64,000 bases of DNA from Bolinopsis microptera (GCF_026151205.1 NC_087072.1:10514169-10578168); one strand, 5' to 3'; shown: positions 56,401 through 58,854, numbered from the stretch's first letter. The notes: generated from the sequence alone by a model not told the origin. Numbers and translations: made by a program.

Positions 56401-58376
56401 GCCAGCTATAAGTATTACGTGTGGTCAAAGAAATCCCGCATCCTTGCTCAAATTGTGAGAATTTAAATATTACAGTATGAGGGACGAGGGTGTAAAGGAT
56501 AGGCAAATTAACAGCTCCTGTTGGAATGTCGATCATAGTTATCTTGTCACTAGGCCTTGATTCTCTGTGCTCTAGCCAAAAGCACCATCTAGTTGGTACC
56601 ACTTACGGCTGCCTGATAACTTGGCCCATTGAGATTTAAATGCCTTAACAATTAATCAGTGGCTTCAACACGTATTAGCAAATCAACTTCCCCACCCCTA
56701 TTGTTAGCATTAAACGGAAGGCATCTACTTATCTAATCTTTCTTTTATATTTAACTTACAATTTTACCCTTTCAATATTGTATATTAGTCAAAATTGAAG
56801 TATTGTTTGTCAACGAGCATACTGATAAGGCGGTTCAGTTCTTGTTTCAGAATATAACCCACTTGAGGATCTCAAATCAGAGGTCAAAGACTCAAGCCGC
56901 TATGCAGAACTTTGTAAGCTCAATCAGCACAATATGATGACATAGAAAATAGAAAATGCACTGAAAACTGAAAAGTAGTTTGCGACCCCTCATATACCCC
57001 TAGGTAGCATTAATATGCCCCTGAGTAAGATTTCCTTAGATAACCCCTGCAATAACCAACTACAACTTAAACCACCTTCCCCTTGCTTTAAAAAAATTCC
57101 ACCAAGGTGTTCACACTTTCCGTCCTATCCCTTATTTACTGACTTTACTGAAATTGCGGGTATCACTAGCAGTCCGATGATTTTAAACCGCATAGTTTCT
57201 TATGATTACGTATTGACTTACAGCAGATATGTGTTACACTTACATTAGTGATAAGACTGCTACATCGTCTGTCACAAAAACTCGTAGATTACAGTAGTTG
57301 TAATGAATATCAAAGAAGCCGGCTGTAACAGCCTGTCACAGCATTAGTGCGAAGTTCAGCCAACATTCTCTATATTATCTTCCATGTTAAGAGCATGGAA
57401 GTAGCACTTGTTAGCACTTGATATTTGTTCATTTTGTTTTGTCTTCCCTACACAATAGCCCAGGGTATTGTCTTAGCCCGTTTCTGTTCTTTGACTTGCA
57501 TCAATCTTAACATATCGGATGGAGGCGTATCGATCAACACAAGAACAAGAAGATGCCACCCAACAAACATACAGACATACACGTCATACAGTACATATTA
57601 TACTTTACATGCTGTCCGGTTCAAGTCTGGTGTTAACCCCACAATTTATTTCCCGAACAGTCCCTGTTTCAACTTCACTTTCATAGTTCGCAGTGGAAGA
57701 GAGGTAGACCTCGTCTCATGACATTTCTGCTCTCACCACACTTCACATCTTGTTCCCCCCGTAACTTATGTTCGATCCCAGTTCGGTTCCACTAATCATA
57801 ATTCCCCTAATTATAATTTTGTCTCGCGACAACAAGCCTGGTATACCAATTATAATTATCAAAATACAAACTTATGCCATATTAAACCATAATAAACTAC
57901 GAGGGTTTCTATCGCTTTTAATTATTTGCGTTAGGATTTGTGTGCCGCATTAGTCTTGCTTAAGGTCTGTTTTCACCGTCAAATTACAGGTTGCATGTCT
58001 AGATTTTTGCATGCCACCCAGAAATTTGAAAACTTGATCCTGACCCCGACTTGCGTAATTTTTACATTGTACCTACTTAAGTACATACCCTACCTACCTA
58101 AAAGCATAGTTTTGGATCATATAAAACTTATAATAATAGAATGTGAGCAGACTGAATGCATTTAAAATGAATATAAGCTTGACTGCTCATTTCTTTTCGA
58201 CATTGTGGAGCATGTTATTGTACGCTCATGAATTTAGCTGAATATCGAGTAACGAAACCATATAATAGTACAGACTCCGAGTAACACTTTATTAAATCAA
58301 GATTTTATTTCAGGAGGTTGTAATGTTGCAAGCTTCCGAACAGAGACTCAAATCTCAACTCGAAGATATCAGAAGC
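7616..58376 (+). CDS. Long coiled-coil protein, JAKMIP-like, at least 30 exons (whole-gene entry)
   Basis: Thirty exons on the plus strand join in frame into about 1068 codons that are almost all heptad-like coiled coil rich in E, K, Q, L and R. Exceptions are a Ser-rich basic linker (exon 7) and a basic patch in exon 9 (KTRKRVKF). Introns are phase 0 except the one after exon 4, which is phase 1. The N-terminal third resembles JAKMIP proteins in order and wording: ELRQK near the start, REQEQ, LQAELQVLQ, then FELR, QMHDQHQRELSKIKR, DELR and KEKELSRK, and later KGFQQRNTELQARIKQLEEK. JAKMIP proteins are known to bind microtubules through the N-terminal region and JAK kinases or GABA-B receptor through the C-terminal coiled coil. 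The product here is longer than the vertebrate proteins (roughly 600-850 aa). Coiled coils resemble each other easily, so the family call is moderate while the gene itself is well supported. The 3' end is not seen; the gene may run on past 58376. Confidence 0.8.
7920..8033 (+). CDS. Coiled-coil gene exon 2
   Basis: 38 codons, phase 0 to phase 0, acceptor ttcactcag, donor gtaagc. Encodes VHHDKVIEVRHAREQEQ followed by a Lys/Glu-rich helix. The REQEQ motif occurs at the same place in JAKMIP proteins. Confidence 0.8.
8278..8343 (+). CDS. Coiled-coil gene exon 3
   Basis: 22 codons, phase 0-0, acceptor aacttcag, donor gtaagg. Encodes NKILENLKKKDRGIGEV, a charged amphipathic helix. Confidence 0.78.
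8568..8676 (+). CDS. Coiled-coil gene exon 4
   Basis: 36 codons plus one base, acceptor tttctttcag, donor gtatgt. Encodes DDEIRVLQAELQVLQTEN, then a short Ser/Thr-rich stretch ending AYIS. It ends in phase 1, the only non-zero phase in the assembled chain, and its overhanging G completes GAG with exon 5. Confidence 0.82.
10846..10896 (+). CDS. Candidate 51-nt cassette exon of the coiled-coil gene
   Basis: Polypyrimidine acceptor tctgttctttcccag and donor ggtaac flank exactly 51 nt. The exon starts and ends in phase 1, the phase of the intron in which it lies, so it can be included or skipped without changing frame. It would insert 17 residues, DLAVYNGYANDYGSKRD, before the Glu that begins exon 5. 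The Tyr/Asn/Gly content differs from the flanking coiled coil, suggesting an optional flexible or phosphorylatable insert. Inclusion is inferred, not observed. Confidence 0.5.
10951..11060. repeat. 12-bp minisatellite (gtacaaactaat)n, about 9 copies
   Basis: The unit gtacaaactaat repeats essentially perfectly, starting about 55 bp after the candidate cassette exon. Because the unit is a multiple of three, it gives a spurious open frame with a repeated MYKL peptide. Confidence 0.95.
16970..17178 (+). CDS. Coiled-coil gene exon 5
   Basis: Two bases plus 69 codons; acceptor cctctcctcctcag, donor gtaaat. Begins ELRDQFETEKARLMQSMFEL and contains QMHDQHQRELSKIKR. This matches the layout of JAKMIP proteins, where an A-Y-Q-A-H-Q-like segment precedes an IKR motif. 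It is the best support for the family assignment. Confidence 0.88.
17398..17586 (+). CDS. Coiled-coil gene exon 6
   Basis: 63 codons, phase 0-0, acceptor cgttgcatag, donor gtaaga. Encodes DELRQVERRVMDKEKELSRK, a further helix, then the helix-breaking segment MIDLNSSFSP that leads into the Ser-rich linker of exon 7. Confidence 0.88.
17697..17909 (+). CDS. Coiled-coil gene exon 7, Ser-rich basic linker
   Basis: 71 codons, phase 0-0, donor gtgaga. It is not coiled coil: it is rich in Ser, Arg, Pro and Thr (KPRGSARSASGNLARSSSS, then RLSRTSSSSVSSARKSHATT). Such basic Ser/Pro linkers are often disordered, phosphorylated or microtubule-binding; that role is inferred. The acceptor is a tandem cagcag, so use of the second AG would remove one Gln. 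GC content is clearly higher than in the surrounding introns. Confidence 0.86.
17910..19206 (+). other. 1.3-kb intron
   Basis: No gene recognised. Contains a short CT microsatellite near 17996-18014, otherwise AT-rich unique sequence. Confidence 0.6.
19207..19323 (+). CDS. Coiled-coil gene exon 8
   Basis: 39 codons, phase 0-0, acceptor ctgttttttacag, donor gtaagt. Encodes KGFQQRNTELQARIKQLEEK and a following N/S/E helix. This resembles the FQLKIAELNSVIRKLEDRN segment of JAKMIP proteins. Confidence 0.88.
19600..19809 (+). CDS. Coiled-coil gene exon 9
   Basis: 70 codons, phase 0-0, acceptor gttctcacag, donor gtaaat. A helix (GKMFQERKTRVQLENNLNDQ) is followed by a polar linker with the basic cluster KTRKRVKF. 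The linker could be an unstructured hinge or a nuclear-localisation or microtubule-binding patch. Confidence 0.86.
19810..20698 (+). other. Intron sequence before alternative terminal exon
   Basis: About 0.9 kb of AT-rich sequence in which I recognise no gene or repeat. Confidence 0.5.
20699..20755 (+). CDS. Candidate alternative terminal exon T1 of the coiled-coil gene
   Basis: Acceptor gttcttcatgcag is followed in phase 0 by 18 codons and a TAA stop. Exon 9 also ends in phase 0, so splicing here would end the protein with QVHYDDARNALKGWLSDD. The peptide is amphipathic with an acidic end and reads like a genuine C-terminus. I see no AATAAA in the next 350 bp, which weakens the call. If used, it yields a short isoform lacking the C-terminal two-thirds of the coiled coil. 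Confidence 0.4.
   Translation, partial: QVHYDDARNALKGWLSDD
20931..21105. repeat. Minisatellite of 10-nt units (ccactactca / ccacttctca)
   Basis: About 17 imperfect copies of ccactactca or ccacttctca, ending about 40 bp before exon 10. The pyrimidine-rich strand lies in the sense direction and may extend the polypyrimidine tract of the exon 10 acceptor. Confidence 0.9.
21144..21254 (+). CDS. Coiled-coil gene exon 10
   Basis: 37 codons, phase 0-0, acceptor atgtcccccacag, donor gtaatt. A basic start (KKQSGGQDGKKRRVSLS) leads into the helix NLEEKNKELSKQNQDL. RRVS matches a basophilic kinase consensus (R-R-x-S). Confidence 0.85.
21255..23823 (+). other. 2.6-kb intron
   Basis: AT-rich. There are duplicated tgtacacattatacacagtac units at about 21785-21830 and a CTCT/TAGC-rich run around 22195-22230. 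No gene recognised on either strand. Confidence 0.55.
23824..23865 (+). CDS. Coiled-coil gene exon 11 (42 nt)
   Basis: A 14-codon exon, LTQLDELKESAELS, phase 0-0, acceptor gctgttattttcag, donor gtaagt. The donor is immediately followed by a 27-bp minisatellite whose first unit begins inside the donor region. Confidence 0.78.
23870..24285. repeat. 27-bp minisatellite, about 15 copies
   Basis: The unit reads ttttgctacaagatgtagcc followed by atcctgg, with minor variants (tgtggcc, atcttgg, tattgct). It starts a few bases after the exon 11 splice donor. Because 27 is divisible by three, long meaningless open frames appear on both strands. Confidence 0.95.
24290..26482 (+). other. Remainder of the intron between exons 11 and 12
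   Basis: AT-rich, with a GTAT microsatellite near 25040-25065. No coding exon recognised. Confidence 0.55.
26483..26602 (+). CDS. Coiled-coil gene exon 12
   Basis: 40 codons, phase 0-0, acceptor gtacttctccag, donor gtaagt. Encodes VDGKALAEKLRIQEKEKLL and ends TQSNIKLPKDIR. The Pro near the end suggests a short break in the helix. Confidence 0.85.
27126..27230 (+). CDS. Coiled-coil gene exon 13
   Basis: 35 codons, phase 0-0. Encodes ENIENQALQMELNEAWQNDD, then DAQLVEELRAK. The acceptor ctatcctctaag and donor gttcgc are weaker than usual, so alternative use is possible, but the frame joins both neighbours cleanly. Confidence 0.75.
27402..27560 (+). CDS. Coiled-coil gene exon 14
   Basis: 53 codons, phase 0-0, acceptor gtttcttgtctag, donor gttagt. 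Encodes ILEQEQDYKKMVTDTKQKEE and continues as an uninterrupted coiled coil to LAEQLNSTKAV. Confidence 0.85.
27812..28063 (+). CDS. Coiled-coil gene exon 15
   Basis: 84 codons, phase 0-0, acceptor cttctcccctcag, donor gtttga (weak). Starts MKNLKAENEQFKQSTARIQS. A Pro-rich hinge (APAKPVPDLDK) separates two helices. The frame is also open for 45 codons upstream into the intron from an ATG at 27677, probably by chance. Confidence 0.85.
28064..28742 (+). other. 0.7-kb intron
   Basis: AT-rich; no gene or repeat recognised. Confidence 0.6.
28743..28823 (+). CDS. Coiled-coil gene exon 16
   Basis: 27 codons, phase 0-0, acceptor cactactgtacag, donor gtaaag. Encodes IKLLEEVQMELVKKEEKNSR and YYDDITQ. 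Confidence 0.82.
29186..29251 (+). CDS. Coiled-coil gene exon 17
   Basis: 22 codons, phase 0-0, acceptor ccttgatttgcag, donor gtagat. Encodes KFSLVTKERNELAKRVEEYE, a regular heptad helix. Confidence 0.8.
29252..30077 (+). other. 0.8-kb intron
   Basis: AT-rich; no gene or repeat recognised. Confidence 0.6.
30078..30149 (+). CDS. Coiled-coil gene exon 18
   Basis: 24 codons, phase 0-0, acceptor cttgtatctcag, donor gtgggt. Encodes RRYEAEEMASMLNDRNEYLE and QLEK. The next intron carries a candidate microexon and an alternative terminal exon, so this exon is a likely branch point between isoforms. Confidence 0.82.
30150..31614 (+). other. Intron sequence between exon 18 and the candidate microexon
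   Basis: AT-rich. A small hairpin with the core ttgccttcggcaa, flanked by cctac and gtagg, lies at about 31152-31186. No gene recognised. Confidence 0.5.
31615..31641 (+). CDS. Candidate 27-nt microexon of the coiled-coil gene
   Basis: Acceptor aatgaattgtttcag, nine codons SIMQIKDDK, then donor gtattg. Phase 0-0 matches the surrounding intron. The peptide continues the heptad pattern between exon 18 (LEQLEK) and either the alternative terminal exon (EIRRFED) or exon 19 (DKEYLRK). It could be optional or specific to the short isoform. Confidence 0.45.
32250..32561 (+). CDS. Candidate alternative terminal exon T2 of the coiled-coil gene
   Basis: Acceptor cacactgtgttacag is followed in phase 0 by 103 codons and a TGA stop. 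The peptide starts EIRRFEDGSDKMIGLVTDTF, contains Thr/Asp-rich stretches (TDRLTDTQTDTL, KLTDWQTDKL) and ends LVQSNY. AATAAA follows at 32602-32607, about 40 bp past the stop. Splicing from exon 18, or through the 27-nt microexon, keeps frame. This would make an isoform of about 880 residues with a unique tail and without the C-terminal coiled coil. Confidence 0.6.
   Translation, partial: EIRRFEDGSDKMIGLVTDTFTTVTSLATDRLTDTQTDTLNTCEGASRGNTLRGICGFDKLTDWQTDKLDKEIQTEIVVDTSEADCVPLAYIDGILKDLVQSNY
32602..32607 (+). terminator. Polyadenylation signal AATAAA after terminal exon T2
   Basis: A canonical hexamer lies about 40 bp downstream of the TGA of terminal exon T2, followed by GT-rich sequence (gtgctgtatg). 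This is as expected for a real 3' end. Confidence 0.55.
32902..33048 (+). CDS. Coiled-coil gene exon 19
   Basis: 49 codons, phase 0-0, acceptor ccttccattcccag, donor gtaaga. Encodes DKEYLRKECENYRLSNLKLE and ends KITELEETTE. A short SPNS break lies in the middle. Confidence 0.87.
33293..33359 (+). ncRNA. Intronic 67-nt hairpin, possible miRNA-like or MITE remnant
   Basis: Arms attgctgcccattgt...gatctgtattatcat and atgataatatagatc...acaatgggtagcaat pair over about 30 bp. The only flaws are two G:U pairs and a 4-nt bulge (tgtt), with a very small loop. It lies in the intron after exon 19 in the sense orientation. The tiny loop argues against a typical Dicer substrate; a palindromic transposon relic is equally possible. 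Confidence 0.35.
33360..34814 (+). other. Rest of the intron between exons 19 and 20
   Basis: AT-rich. Several overlapping short open frames at 33.8-34.5 kb show no recognisable domain. No gene called. Confidence 0.5.
34815..34883 (+). CDS. Coiled-coil gene exon 20
   Basis: 23 codons, phase 0-0, acceptor tctaattcgtag, donor gtaaga. Encodes VVEALKVSNEDLKNHIRQYE and AEK. It belongs to a group of 23-codon exons sharing an L..(S/T)(E/N)..L+..(I/L) pattern (exons 20, 24, 26, and 30 with 21 codons). Confidence 0.82.
35020..35100 (+). CDS. Coiled-coil gene exon 21
   Basis: 27 codons, phase 0-0, acceptor gattcttttctcacag, donor gtaagc. Encodes GAMKKQHNEELQRVIRTLDK and KNKEHNQ. Confidence 0.84.
35113..35198. 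repeat. Exact 43-bp tandem duplication
   Basis: The block beginning tgatgttatactttgaaggt and ending aataaaagagct occurs twice in a row just after the exon 21 donor. Each copy carries an AATAAA. Confidence 0.95.
35199..36880 (+). other. Intron sequence after exon 21
   Basis: About 1.7 kb without a recognisable gene. A short open frame near 36.5 kb has no domain signature. Confidence 0.5.
36893..36900 (+). promoter_or_regulatory. TATA-like element upstream of candidate internal first exon
   Basis: The motif tatttaag lies about 150 bp upstream of the ATG of candidate first exon F1, followed by CT-rich sequence that could be a 5' leader. This is suggestive only. Confidence 0.25.
37041..37112 (+). 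CDS. Candidate internal first exon F1 of the coiled-coil gene
   Basis: An ATG opens 24 codons (MFRTYQLAPCSRESSRHQSL, then TFVV) ending at a strong phase 0 donor, gtaagt, compatible with exon 22. The sequence just upstream is GC-richer and pyrimidine-rich, like a leader, with tatttaag about 150 bp up. If used, transcripts from this 6.5-kb intron would encode only the C-terminal coiled coil. No transcript evidence. Confidence 0.38.
38443..38479. repeat. GA microsatellite
   Basis: An uninterrupted run of about 18 GA dinucleotides in the intron, followed by gtgagtgaggga. Confidence 0.95.
38709..39332. mobile_element. Non-autonomous hAT-type DNA transposon with 8-bp target duplication
   Basis: The element spans 38717-39324. 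Its ends are inverted: caggcacgtagccagg on the left, and the complement of caggGacgtagccagg on the right, 15 of 16 matching. It is flanked by perfect 8-bp direct repeats gtccctcc at 38709-38716 and 39325-39332. An 8-bp duplication with CAG-starting termini is the hAT signature. The interior holds GC-rich palindromes (ggggctgcgccccc-like) and no transposase. Confidence 0.85.
39333..41271 (+). other. Intron sequence between the hAT element and candidate first exon F2
   Basis: No gene recognised. Contains a CT run near 40176-40193 and a perfect palindrome at 40411-40445. Confidence 0.5.
40411..40445. repeat. Perfect palindrome, 17-bp arms around one base
   Basis: ctgtacgtgtatatata, one central t, then the exact reverse complement. 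Likely cruciform-forming or a transposon relic. Confidence 0.9.
41272..41304 (+). CDS. Candidate internal first exon F2 of the coiled-coil gene
   Basis: The ATG at 41272 opens 11 codons, MSVVIAHDAFQ, ending in phase 0 at donor gtaaaa, 280 bp before exon 22. The preceding 150 bp is GC-richer and leader-like. It could start a short C-terminal isoform. The peptide is too short for this to be more than a candidate. Confidence 0.28.
41585..41653 (+). CDS. Coiled-coil gene exon 22
   Basis: 23 codons, phase 0-0, acceptor catatttatttcag, donor gtgggt. Encodes KSEELRSHIKRLESDLRHLE and TSK, a textbook heptad helix. Confidence 0.85.
41654..42787 (+). other. 1.1-kb intron
   Basis: AT-rich. Short open frames on both strands show no domain. 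No gene called. Confidence 0.55.
42788..42844 (+). CDS. Coiled-coil gene exon 23
   Basis: 19 codons, MENSGNLQIKSQELQQMSE, phase 0-0, acceptor aattttccctcag, donor gtaaga. Confidence 0.78.
43036..43104 (+). CDS. Coiled-coil gene exon 24
   Basis: 23 codons, YVRKLETTENDLRTKLELYQ then KTT, phase 0-0, acceptor agtttaaatttcag, donor gtaaat. Same L-E-T-T-E-x-x-L-R pattern as exons 20, 26 and 30. Confidence 0.82.
43105..44084 (+). other. Intron sequence after exon 24
   Basis: About 1 kb, AT-rich with a GAGA/CGCG patch at about 43265-43285. No gene recognised. Confidence 0.5.
44085..44292 (+). promoter_or_regulatory. Inverted repeat with a cluster of CACGTG boxes ending in the exon 25 acceptor tract
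   Basis: An imperfect inverted repeat pairs agggaggttta..cgtgttgccatgac (about 44106-44139) with gtcatggtaacacg..taaacctccct (about 44258-44292). A second pair, gttcccaactcgag and ctcgagttgggaac, is nested inside. Two 31-bp direct copies (ccatgacaacgcgtgtagcg...) lie in the centre. Five CACGTG E-boxes occur within about 110 bp. The right arm includes the polypyrimidine tract of exon 25, so RNA folding could mask that splice site. Regulatory function is inferred. Confidence 0.5.
44302..44358 (+). CDS. Coiled-coil gene exon 25
   Basis: 19 codons, QEELEGLKERNRELELNTK, phase 0-0, acceptor ccctatttcccgcag, donor gttcgt (non-consensus after GT). Possible regulated exon because of the overlapping inverted repeat. 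Confidence 0.8.
44359..46787. other. Intron sequence between exon 25 and the nested sulfotransferase
   Basis: AT-rich. Contains the small inverted-repeat element at 45015-45192 and no recognisable gene. A plus-strand frame at 45531-45743 has no domain. Confidence 0.55.
45015..45192. mobile_element. 178-bp MITE with long terminal inverted repeats and a C24 run
   Basis: ggggatcgttcacatattac...gtaatcag at 45015-45042 is the inverted partner of ctgattacgtaatatgtcaa...gaacgacccc at 45160-45192. The right arm has a 5-nt insertion (gtcaa). A run of 24 C bases fills 45060-45083. No coding capacity. I could not define the target duplication, so the superfamily is uncertain. Confidence 0.75.
46788..46793 (-). 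terminator. Polyadenylation signal for the sulfotransferase
   Basis: AATAAA on the minus strand about 105 bp past the sulfotransferase stop. Confidence 0.5.
46896..47153 (-). CDS. Sulfotransferase exon 6, C-terminus
   Basis: 86 codons including the stop; acceptor gataatctctccag. Contains FYSYYSTLSTEQLDGLLYLY and EDDCLLFQYP, the usual C-terminal helix and aromatic end of Sulfotransfer_2 proteins, followed by a longer tail ending DPDTIS. Confidence 0.88.
   Translation of the reverse strand, partial: KNSERWMKNQTPALNMTMFYSYYSTLSTEQLDGLLYLYEDDCLLFQYPCAKHVGNIKQFKLLNPDFKHEYKNTWSGIIVDPDTIS
46896..50351 (-). CDS. Carbohydrate sulfotransferase, Golgi type II membrane protein (whole-gene entry)
   Basis: Six minus-strand exons join with matching phases into 423 codons plus stop. 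The product has a short cytosolic start (MMRFDKFF), a signal-anchor helix at about 9-28, a stem, then the catalytic domain. The 5'-phosphosulfate motif is CPVYKAASSNVF near residue 111. The 3'-phosphate motif is VVRDPFRRLLSLYRNK at about 181-196. The C-terminal core has YDFLLKAETF and LDGLLYLYEDDCLLFQYP. This is the HNK-1/CHST8-14 (Sulfotransfer_2) family, whose members move sulfate from PAPS to hydroxyls of glycans such as chondroitin or GalNAc. The acceptor sugar cannot be told. The length fits the family. The gene lies wholly inside the intron between exons 25 and 26 of the coiled-coil gene, on the opposite strand. Confidence 0.9.
47270..47381 (-). CDS. Sulfotransferase exon 5
   Basis: 112 nt, acceptor ctatagcaag, donor gtaagt, phase 2 to 0. 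Encodes NDVHTIKQFRYDFLLKAETF and DCDFKNMFNLTGNLRLI. The YD..LK.ET motif is conserved in the family. The stronger-looking AG four bases upstream (ctatag) would break the frame. Confidence 0.82.
47464..48272 (+). mobile_element. hAT-type element (793 bp) inside a sulfotransferase intron
   Basis: The element spans 47472-48264. The left end cagagttgaaaaatacgt is the inverted complement of the right end acgtatttttcaactctg, an 18-bp match. Subterminal aacgttaaatacggcgtatt boxes occur at both ends. Perfect 8-bp duplications atattttc flank it (47464-47471 and 48265-48272). The interior carries a hAT transposase C-terminal fragment. The element lies between exons 4 and 5 of the sulfotransferase. Confidence 0.9.
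47703..47948 (+). pseudogene. hAT transposase C-terminal dimerisation fragment
   Basis: The frame encodes LSLVCSASACETNWSSWEYI, then VDKRRNRLATDKAIKLVGIN and ANLRL. This fits the hAT dimerisation consensus (small residues, C-E-x-N-W-S, then K-R-N-R-L, then K-L-V-x-I-x-x-N-L). The catalytic DDE portion and N-terminus are missing, so it is a deletion derivative and not an active transposase. Confidence 0.85.
48300..48890 (-). CDS. Sulfotransferase exon 4, catalytic core
   Basis: 591 nt, acceptor actaatttttcag, donor gtaagc. Contains both cofactor-binding motifs: CPVYKAASSNVF (sulfate side) and VVRDPFRRLLSLYRNK (phosphate side). Ends IIPASQRCGPCGST, the typical Cys-rich turn before the YD motif. 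The apparent stop just past the donor is read only if the intron is retained. Confidence 0.93.
49205..49309 (-). CDS. Sulfotransferase exon 3
   Basis: 105 nt, acceptor gttttattcag, donor gtaagt, phase 2 to 2. Encodes EFAEENERKLDWIQSQCNNT, then VRSKLSEILEMFYF. It carries the conserved Cys upstream of the catalytic motif. Confidence 0.78.
49466..49557 (-). CDS. Sulfotransferase exon 2, stem region
   Basis: 92 nt, acceptor tattgaattcag, donor gtgaga, phase 0 to 2. Encodes NDQKLETSLASLHLPQTEEF and IQTDQLCPNT. It was needed to bridge the phase between exons 1 and 3, and its length fits exactly. Confidence 0.72.
50238..50351 (-). CDS. Sulfotransferase exon 1, signal anchor
   Basis: 38 codons from a double ATG (50351 and 50348) to donor gtaagt, phase 0. 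Encodes MMRFDKFFCYGCTICFLLVI, then FGSICFSLGSS. A hydrophobic segment follows a short basic start, as expected for a type II Golgi anchor. Confidence 0.8.
50352..52455 (+). other. Intron sequence between the sulfotransferase and exon 26
   Basis: About 2.1 kb, AT-rich, no gene recognised. The probable upstream region of the minus-strand sulfotransferase is here. A possible inverted-repeat element (aggaaacga...tcgtttcct, about 51605-52190) is only weakly supported. Confidence 0.5.
52456..52524 (+). CDS. Coiled-coil gene exon 26
   Basis: 23 codons, KMTDMRQTERVLRRHIIEID then KAR, phase 0-0, acceptor tttgtgatcttcag, donor gtaagt. Member of the repeated 23-codon exon group. Confidence 0.84.
52680..52739 (+). 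CDS. Coiled-coil gene exon 27
   Basis: 20 codons, ASEARQHHRAKLQLEDLKKK, phase 0-0, acceptor catccattcag, donor gtacag. Confidence 0.82.
52779..52822. repeat. 11-bp tandem repeat (ttcttatcaag) x4
   Basis: Four perfect copies of ttcttatcaag shortly after exon 27. Confidence 0.95.
53136..53141 (-). terminator. Polyadenylation signal for the mucin/VWD gene
   Basis: AATAAA on the minus strand about 90 bp past the stop of the VWD-containing gene. Confidence 0.45.
53231..54868 (-). CDS. Secreted Ig-like / Thr-Pro mucin / VWD-C8 protein, intronless
   Basis: 545 aa from the ATG at 54868. The frame is open further upstream but without an ATG, and an AG acceptor lies just before this ATG, so a 5' untranslated intron is possible. 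Residues 1-19 (MSWQLFLVVLSLKLSLNIA) form a signal peptide. Residues 25-120 look Ig-like: Cys39 pairs with Cys101 in the motif DHQGYYTC. A small Cys module follows, CDGVTCPARHTCVPD. Residues 147-268 are TTKPP/TTQPP repeats, a likely O-glycosylated stalk. Residues about 275-430 match a von Willebrand type D domain (STFPGGAVEQFDT) and 430-545 a Cys-rich C8-like region. No membrane anchor is seen, so it is probably an extracellular matrix, mucus or adhesion protein. It lies antisense in the intron between exons 27 and 28 of the coiled-coil gene. Confidence 0.85.
   Translation of the reverse strand: MSWQLFLVVLSLKLSLNIAIVKFPVLLFVKPGDDFDLDCIIEFEGVIDKIYHPKDDIPSGRELEKESQQIPNERFLDEAERVKSLNYTSATEEDHQGYYTCISYRKTGFPRVETATCYVIVQDPCDGVTCPARHTCVPDMETFTHECVPPPTTKPPTTQPPPTTKPPTTKPPTTQPPPTTKPPTTQPHTTKPPTTQPPTTKPPTTKPPTTKPPTTQPPTTKPPTTKPPTTQPPTTKPPTTKPPTTKPPTTQPPTTKSPTTEPKAPTEPPGSLPVCSTFPGGAVEQFDTVASYYDLACSHVLAADFLPGGDYTQAWYIYGTFDQHDGNTALSTITIFAGTTVFEFQRGWKVNIGKGKFEVEEDVPRTFGNCKITFTGLHLKAECPHFSAYYDGLMSGHVILGNSQTPLSTETPVKGGSSLGLCWDNDSGFRANWQVAHSPQCKVDPQQDACEVTDECDNFKNAVILGEQSSGLGAYDSCGQLHCEEMVPTPAQQCALNRADSVNRSLKSYGQAAEGMVVGCPEEECEWKLDLLSRGCPQKNPPFKC
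54063..54430 (-). repeat. Coding 15-bp-based repeat, TTKPP/TTQPP mucin tract
   Basis: About 24 in-frame pentapeptide units (actaccaaacctcct and actacccaacctcct types on the minus strand), some with an extra Pro codon. Units are nearly identical at DNA level, so copy number is probably polymorphic. The other frames over the tract give spurious long open frames. Confidence 0.95.
54975..55240 (-). pseudogene. Protein-like open stretch interrupted by two TGA codons
   Basis: One minus-strand frame reads CPILKNGEQGDLSKIRTATM, continues through RSWLTTQASTWART, a TGA, then PVNVTSYFDKWMVTECFDCK, LDLDHFTNK, a second TGA and PPKVTVSPGI. Both stops sit where Cys would look natural. The plus strand is also open for about 257 bp. 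I do not recognise the family. It may be a decayed exon or a dispersed repeat with former coding content. Confidence 0.3.
55241..55812 (+). other. Rest of the intron before exon 28
   Basis: AT-rich, no recognisable gene. Confidence 0.5.
55813..55869 (+). CDS. Coiled-coil gene exon 28
   Basis: 19 codons, AESTETQLAKTKEVDSLIQ, phase 0-0, acceptor ccatcacttctcag, donor gtgcgt. Confidence 0.78.
55870..56850 (+). other. 1.0-kb intron
   Basis: AT-rich, with a short palindrome gtttcgaatcgaaat near 56271-56285. No gene recognised. Confidence 0.5.
56851..56913 (+). CDS. Coiled-coil gene exon 29
   Basis: 21 codons, NITHLRISNQRSKTQAAMQN then F, phase 0-0, acceptor gttcttgtttcag, donor gtaagc. Confidence 0.75.
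56914..58313 (+). other. 1.4-kb intron
   Basis: AT-rich. Several open frames of 60-98 codons show no domain. No gene called. Confidence 0.5.
58314..58376 (+). CDS. Coiled-coil gene exon 30 (last recognised)
   Basis: 21 codons, EVVMLQASEQRLKSQLEDIR then S, phase 0-0, acceptor gattttatttcag, donor gtaagt. The good donor implies at least one more exon. I see none before the minus-strand GPCR, so the gene probably continues beyond the satellite block or outside the window. Confidence 0.8.
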
Positions 58377-58854
58377 GTAAGTCAGAACTTCTTTAGAGAA
58401 TATATAATAAGTTCACTTATGGGTTTTAGCAATTGGCATATGAGAGTGTTCACTATTCTTCAAATCTTGCACCTGGATGAATCAAATCAAAATTATCCCA
58501 AATAAAGATAGTAACTTGGTTTTGATTTATCACCGAGTGTATATTAAAGCGACGAAGTATTGAGTAAAATAAGGAAACTTAGTGACAACCTATTGTCGTC
58601 TTTCGAGCTTCATATTCAAATGTGTATTGCCCTTCGAATCTTGAAGTGGATCGATTGATGGATAGAATCGAGGATCCTATCACCGATGTAAAACTAAAAT
58701 AAAAACAACATTGTCAAGCTTCAGCGTAGGTATTATATATTATCATATTAGTGAACATATCTTATCGTTCTTGAACCCCTCGCTGTCATCTCAATTTGAT
58801 CGCTTGTTCCATTCCTCTTATTTTTCTCTTTGAACAATTTCTCTCCAATTCCTC
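58377..58854. other. Region between coiled-coil exon 30 and the GPCR
   Basis: AT-rich, no exon recognised. It would contain the 3' untranslated region of the minus-strand GPCR; no clear AATAAA was found close by. Confidence 0.4.
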
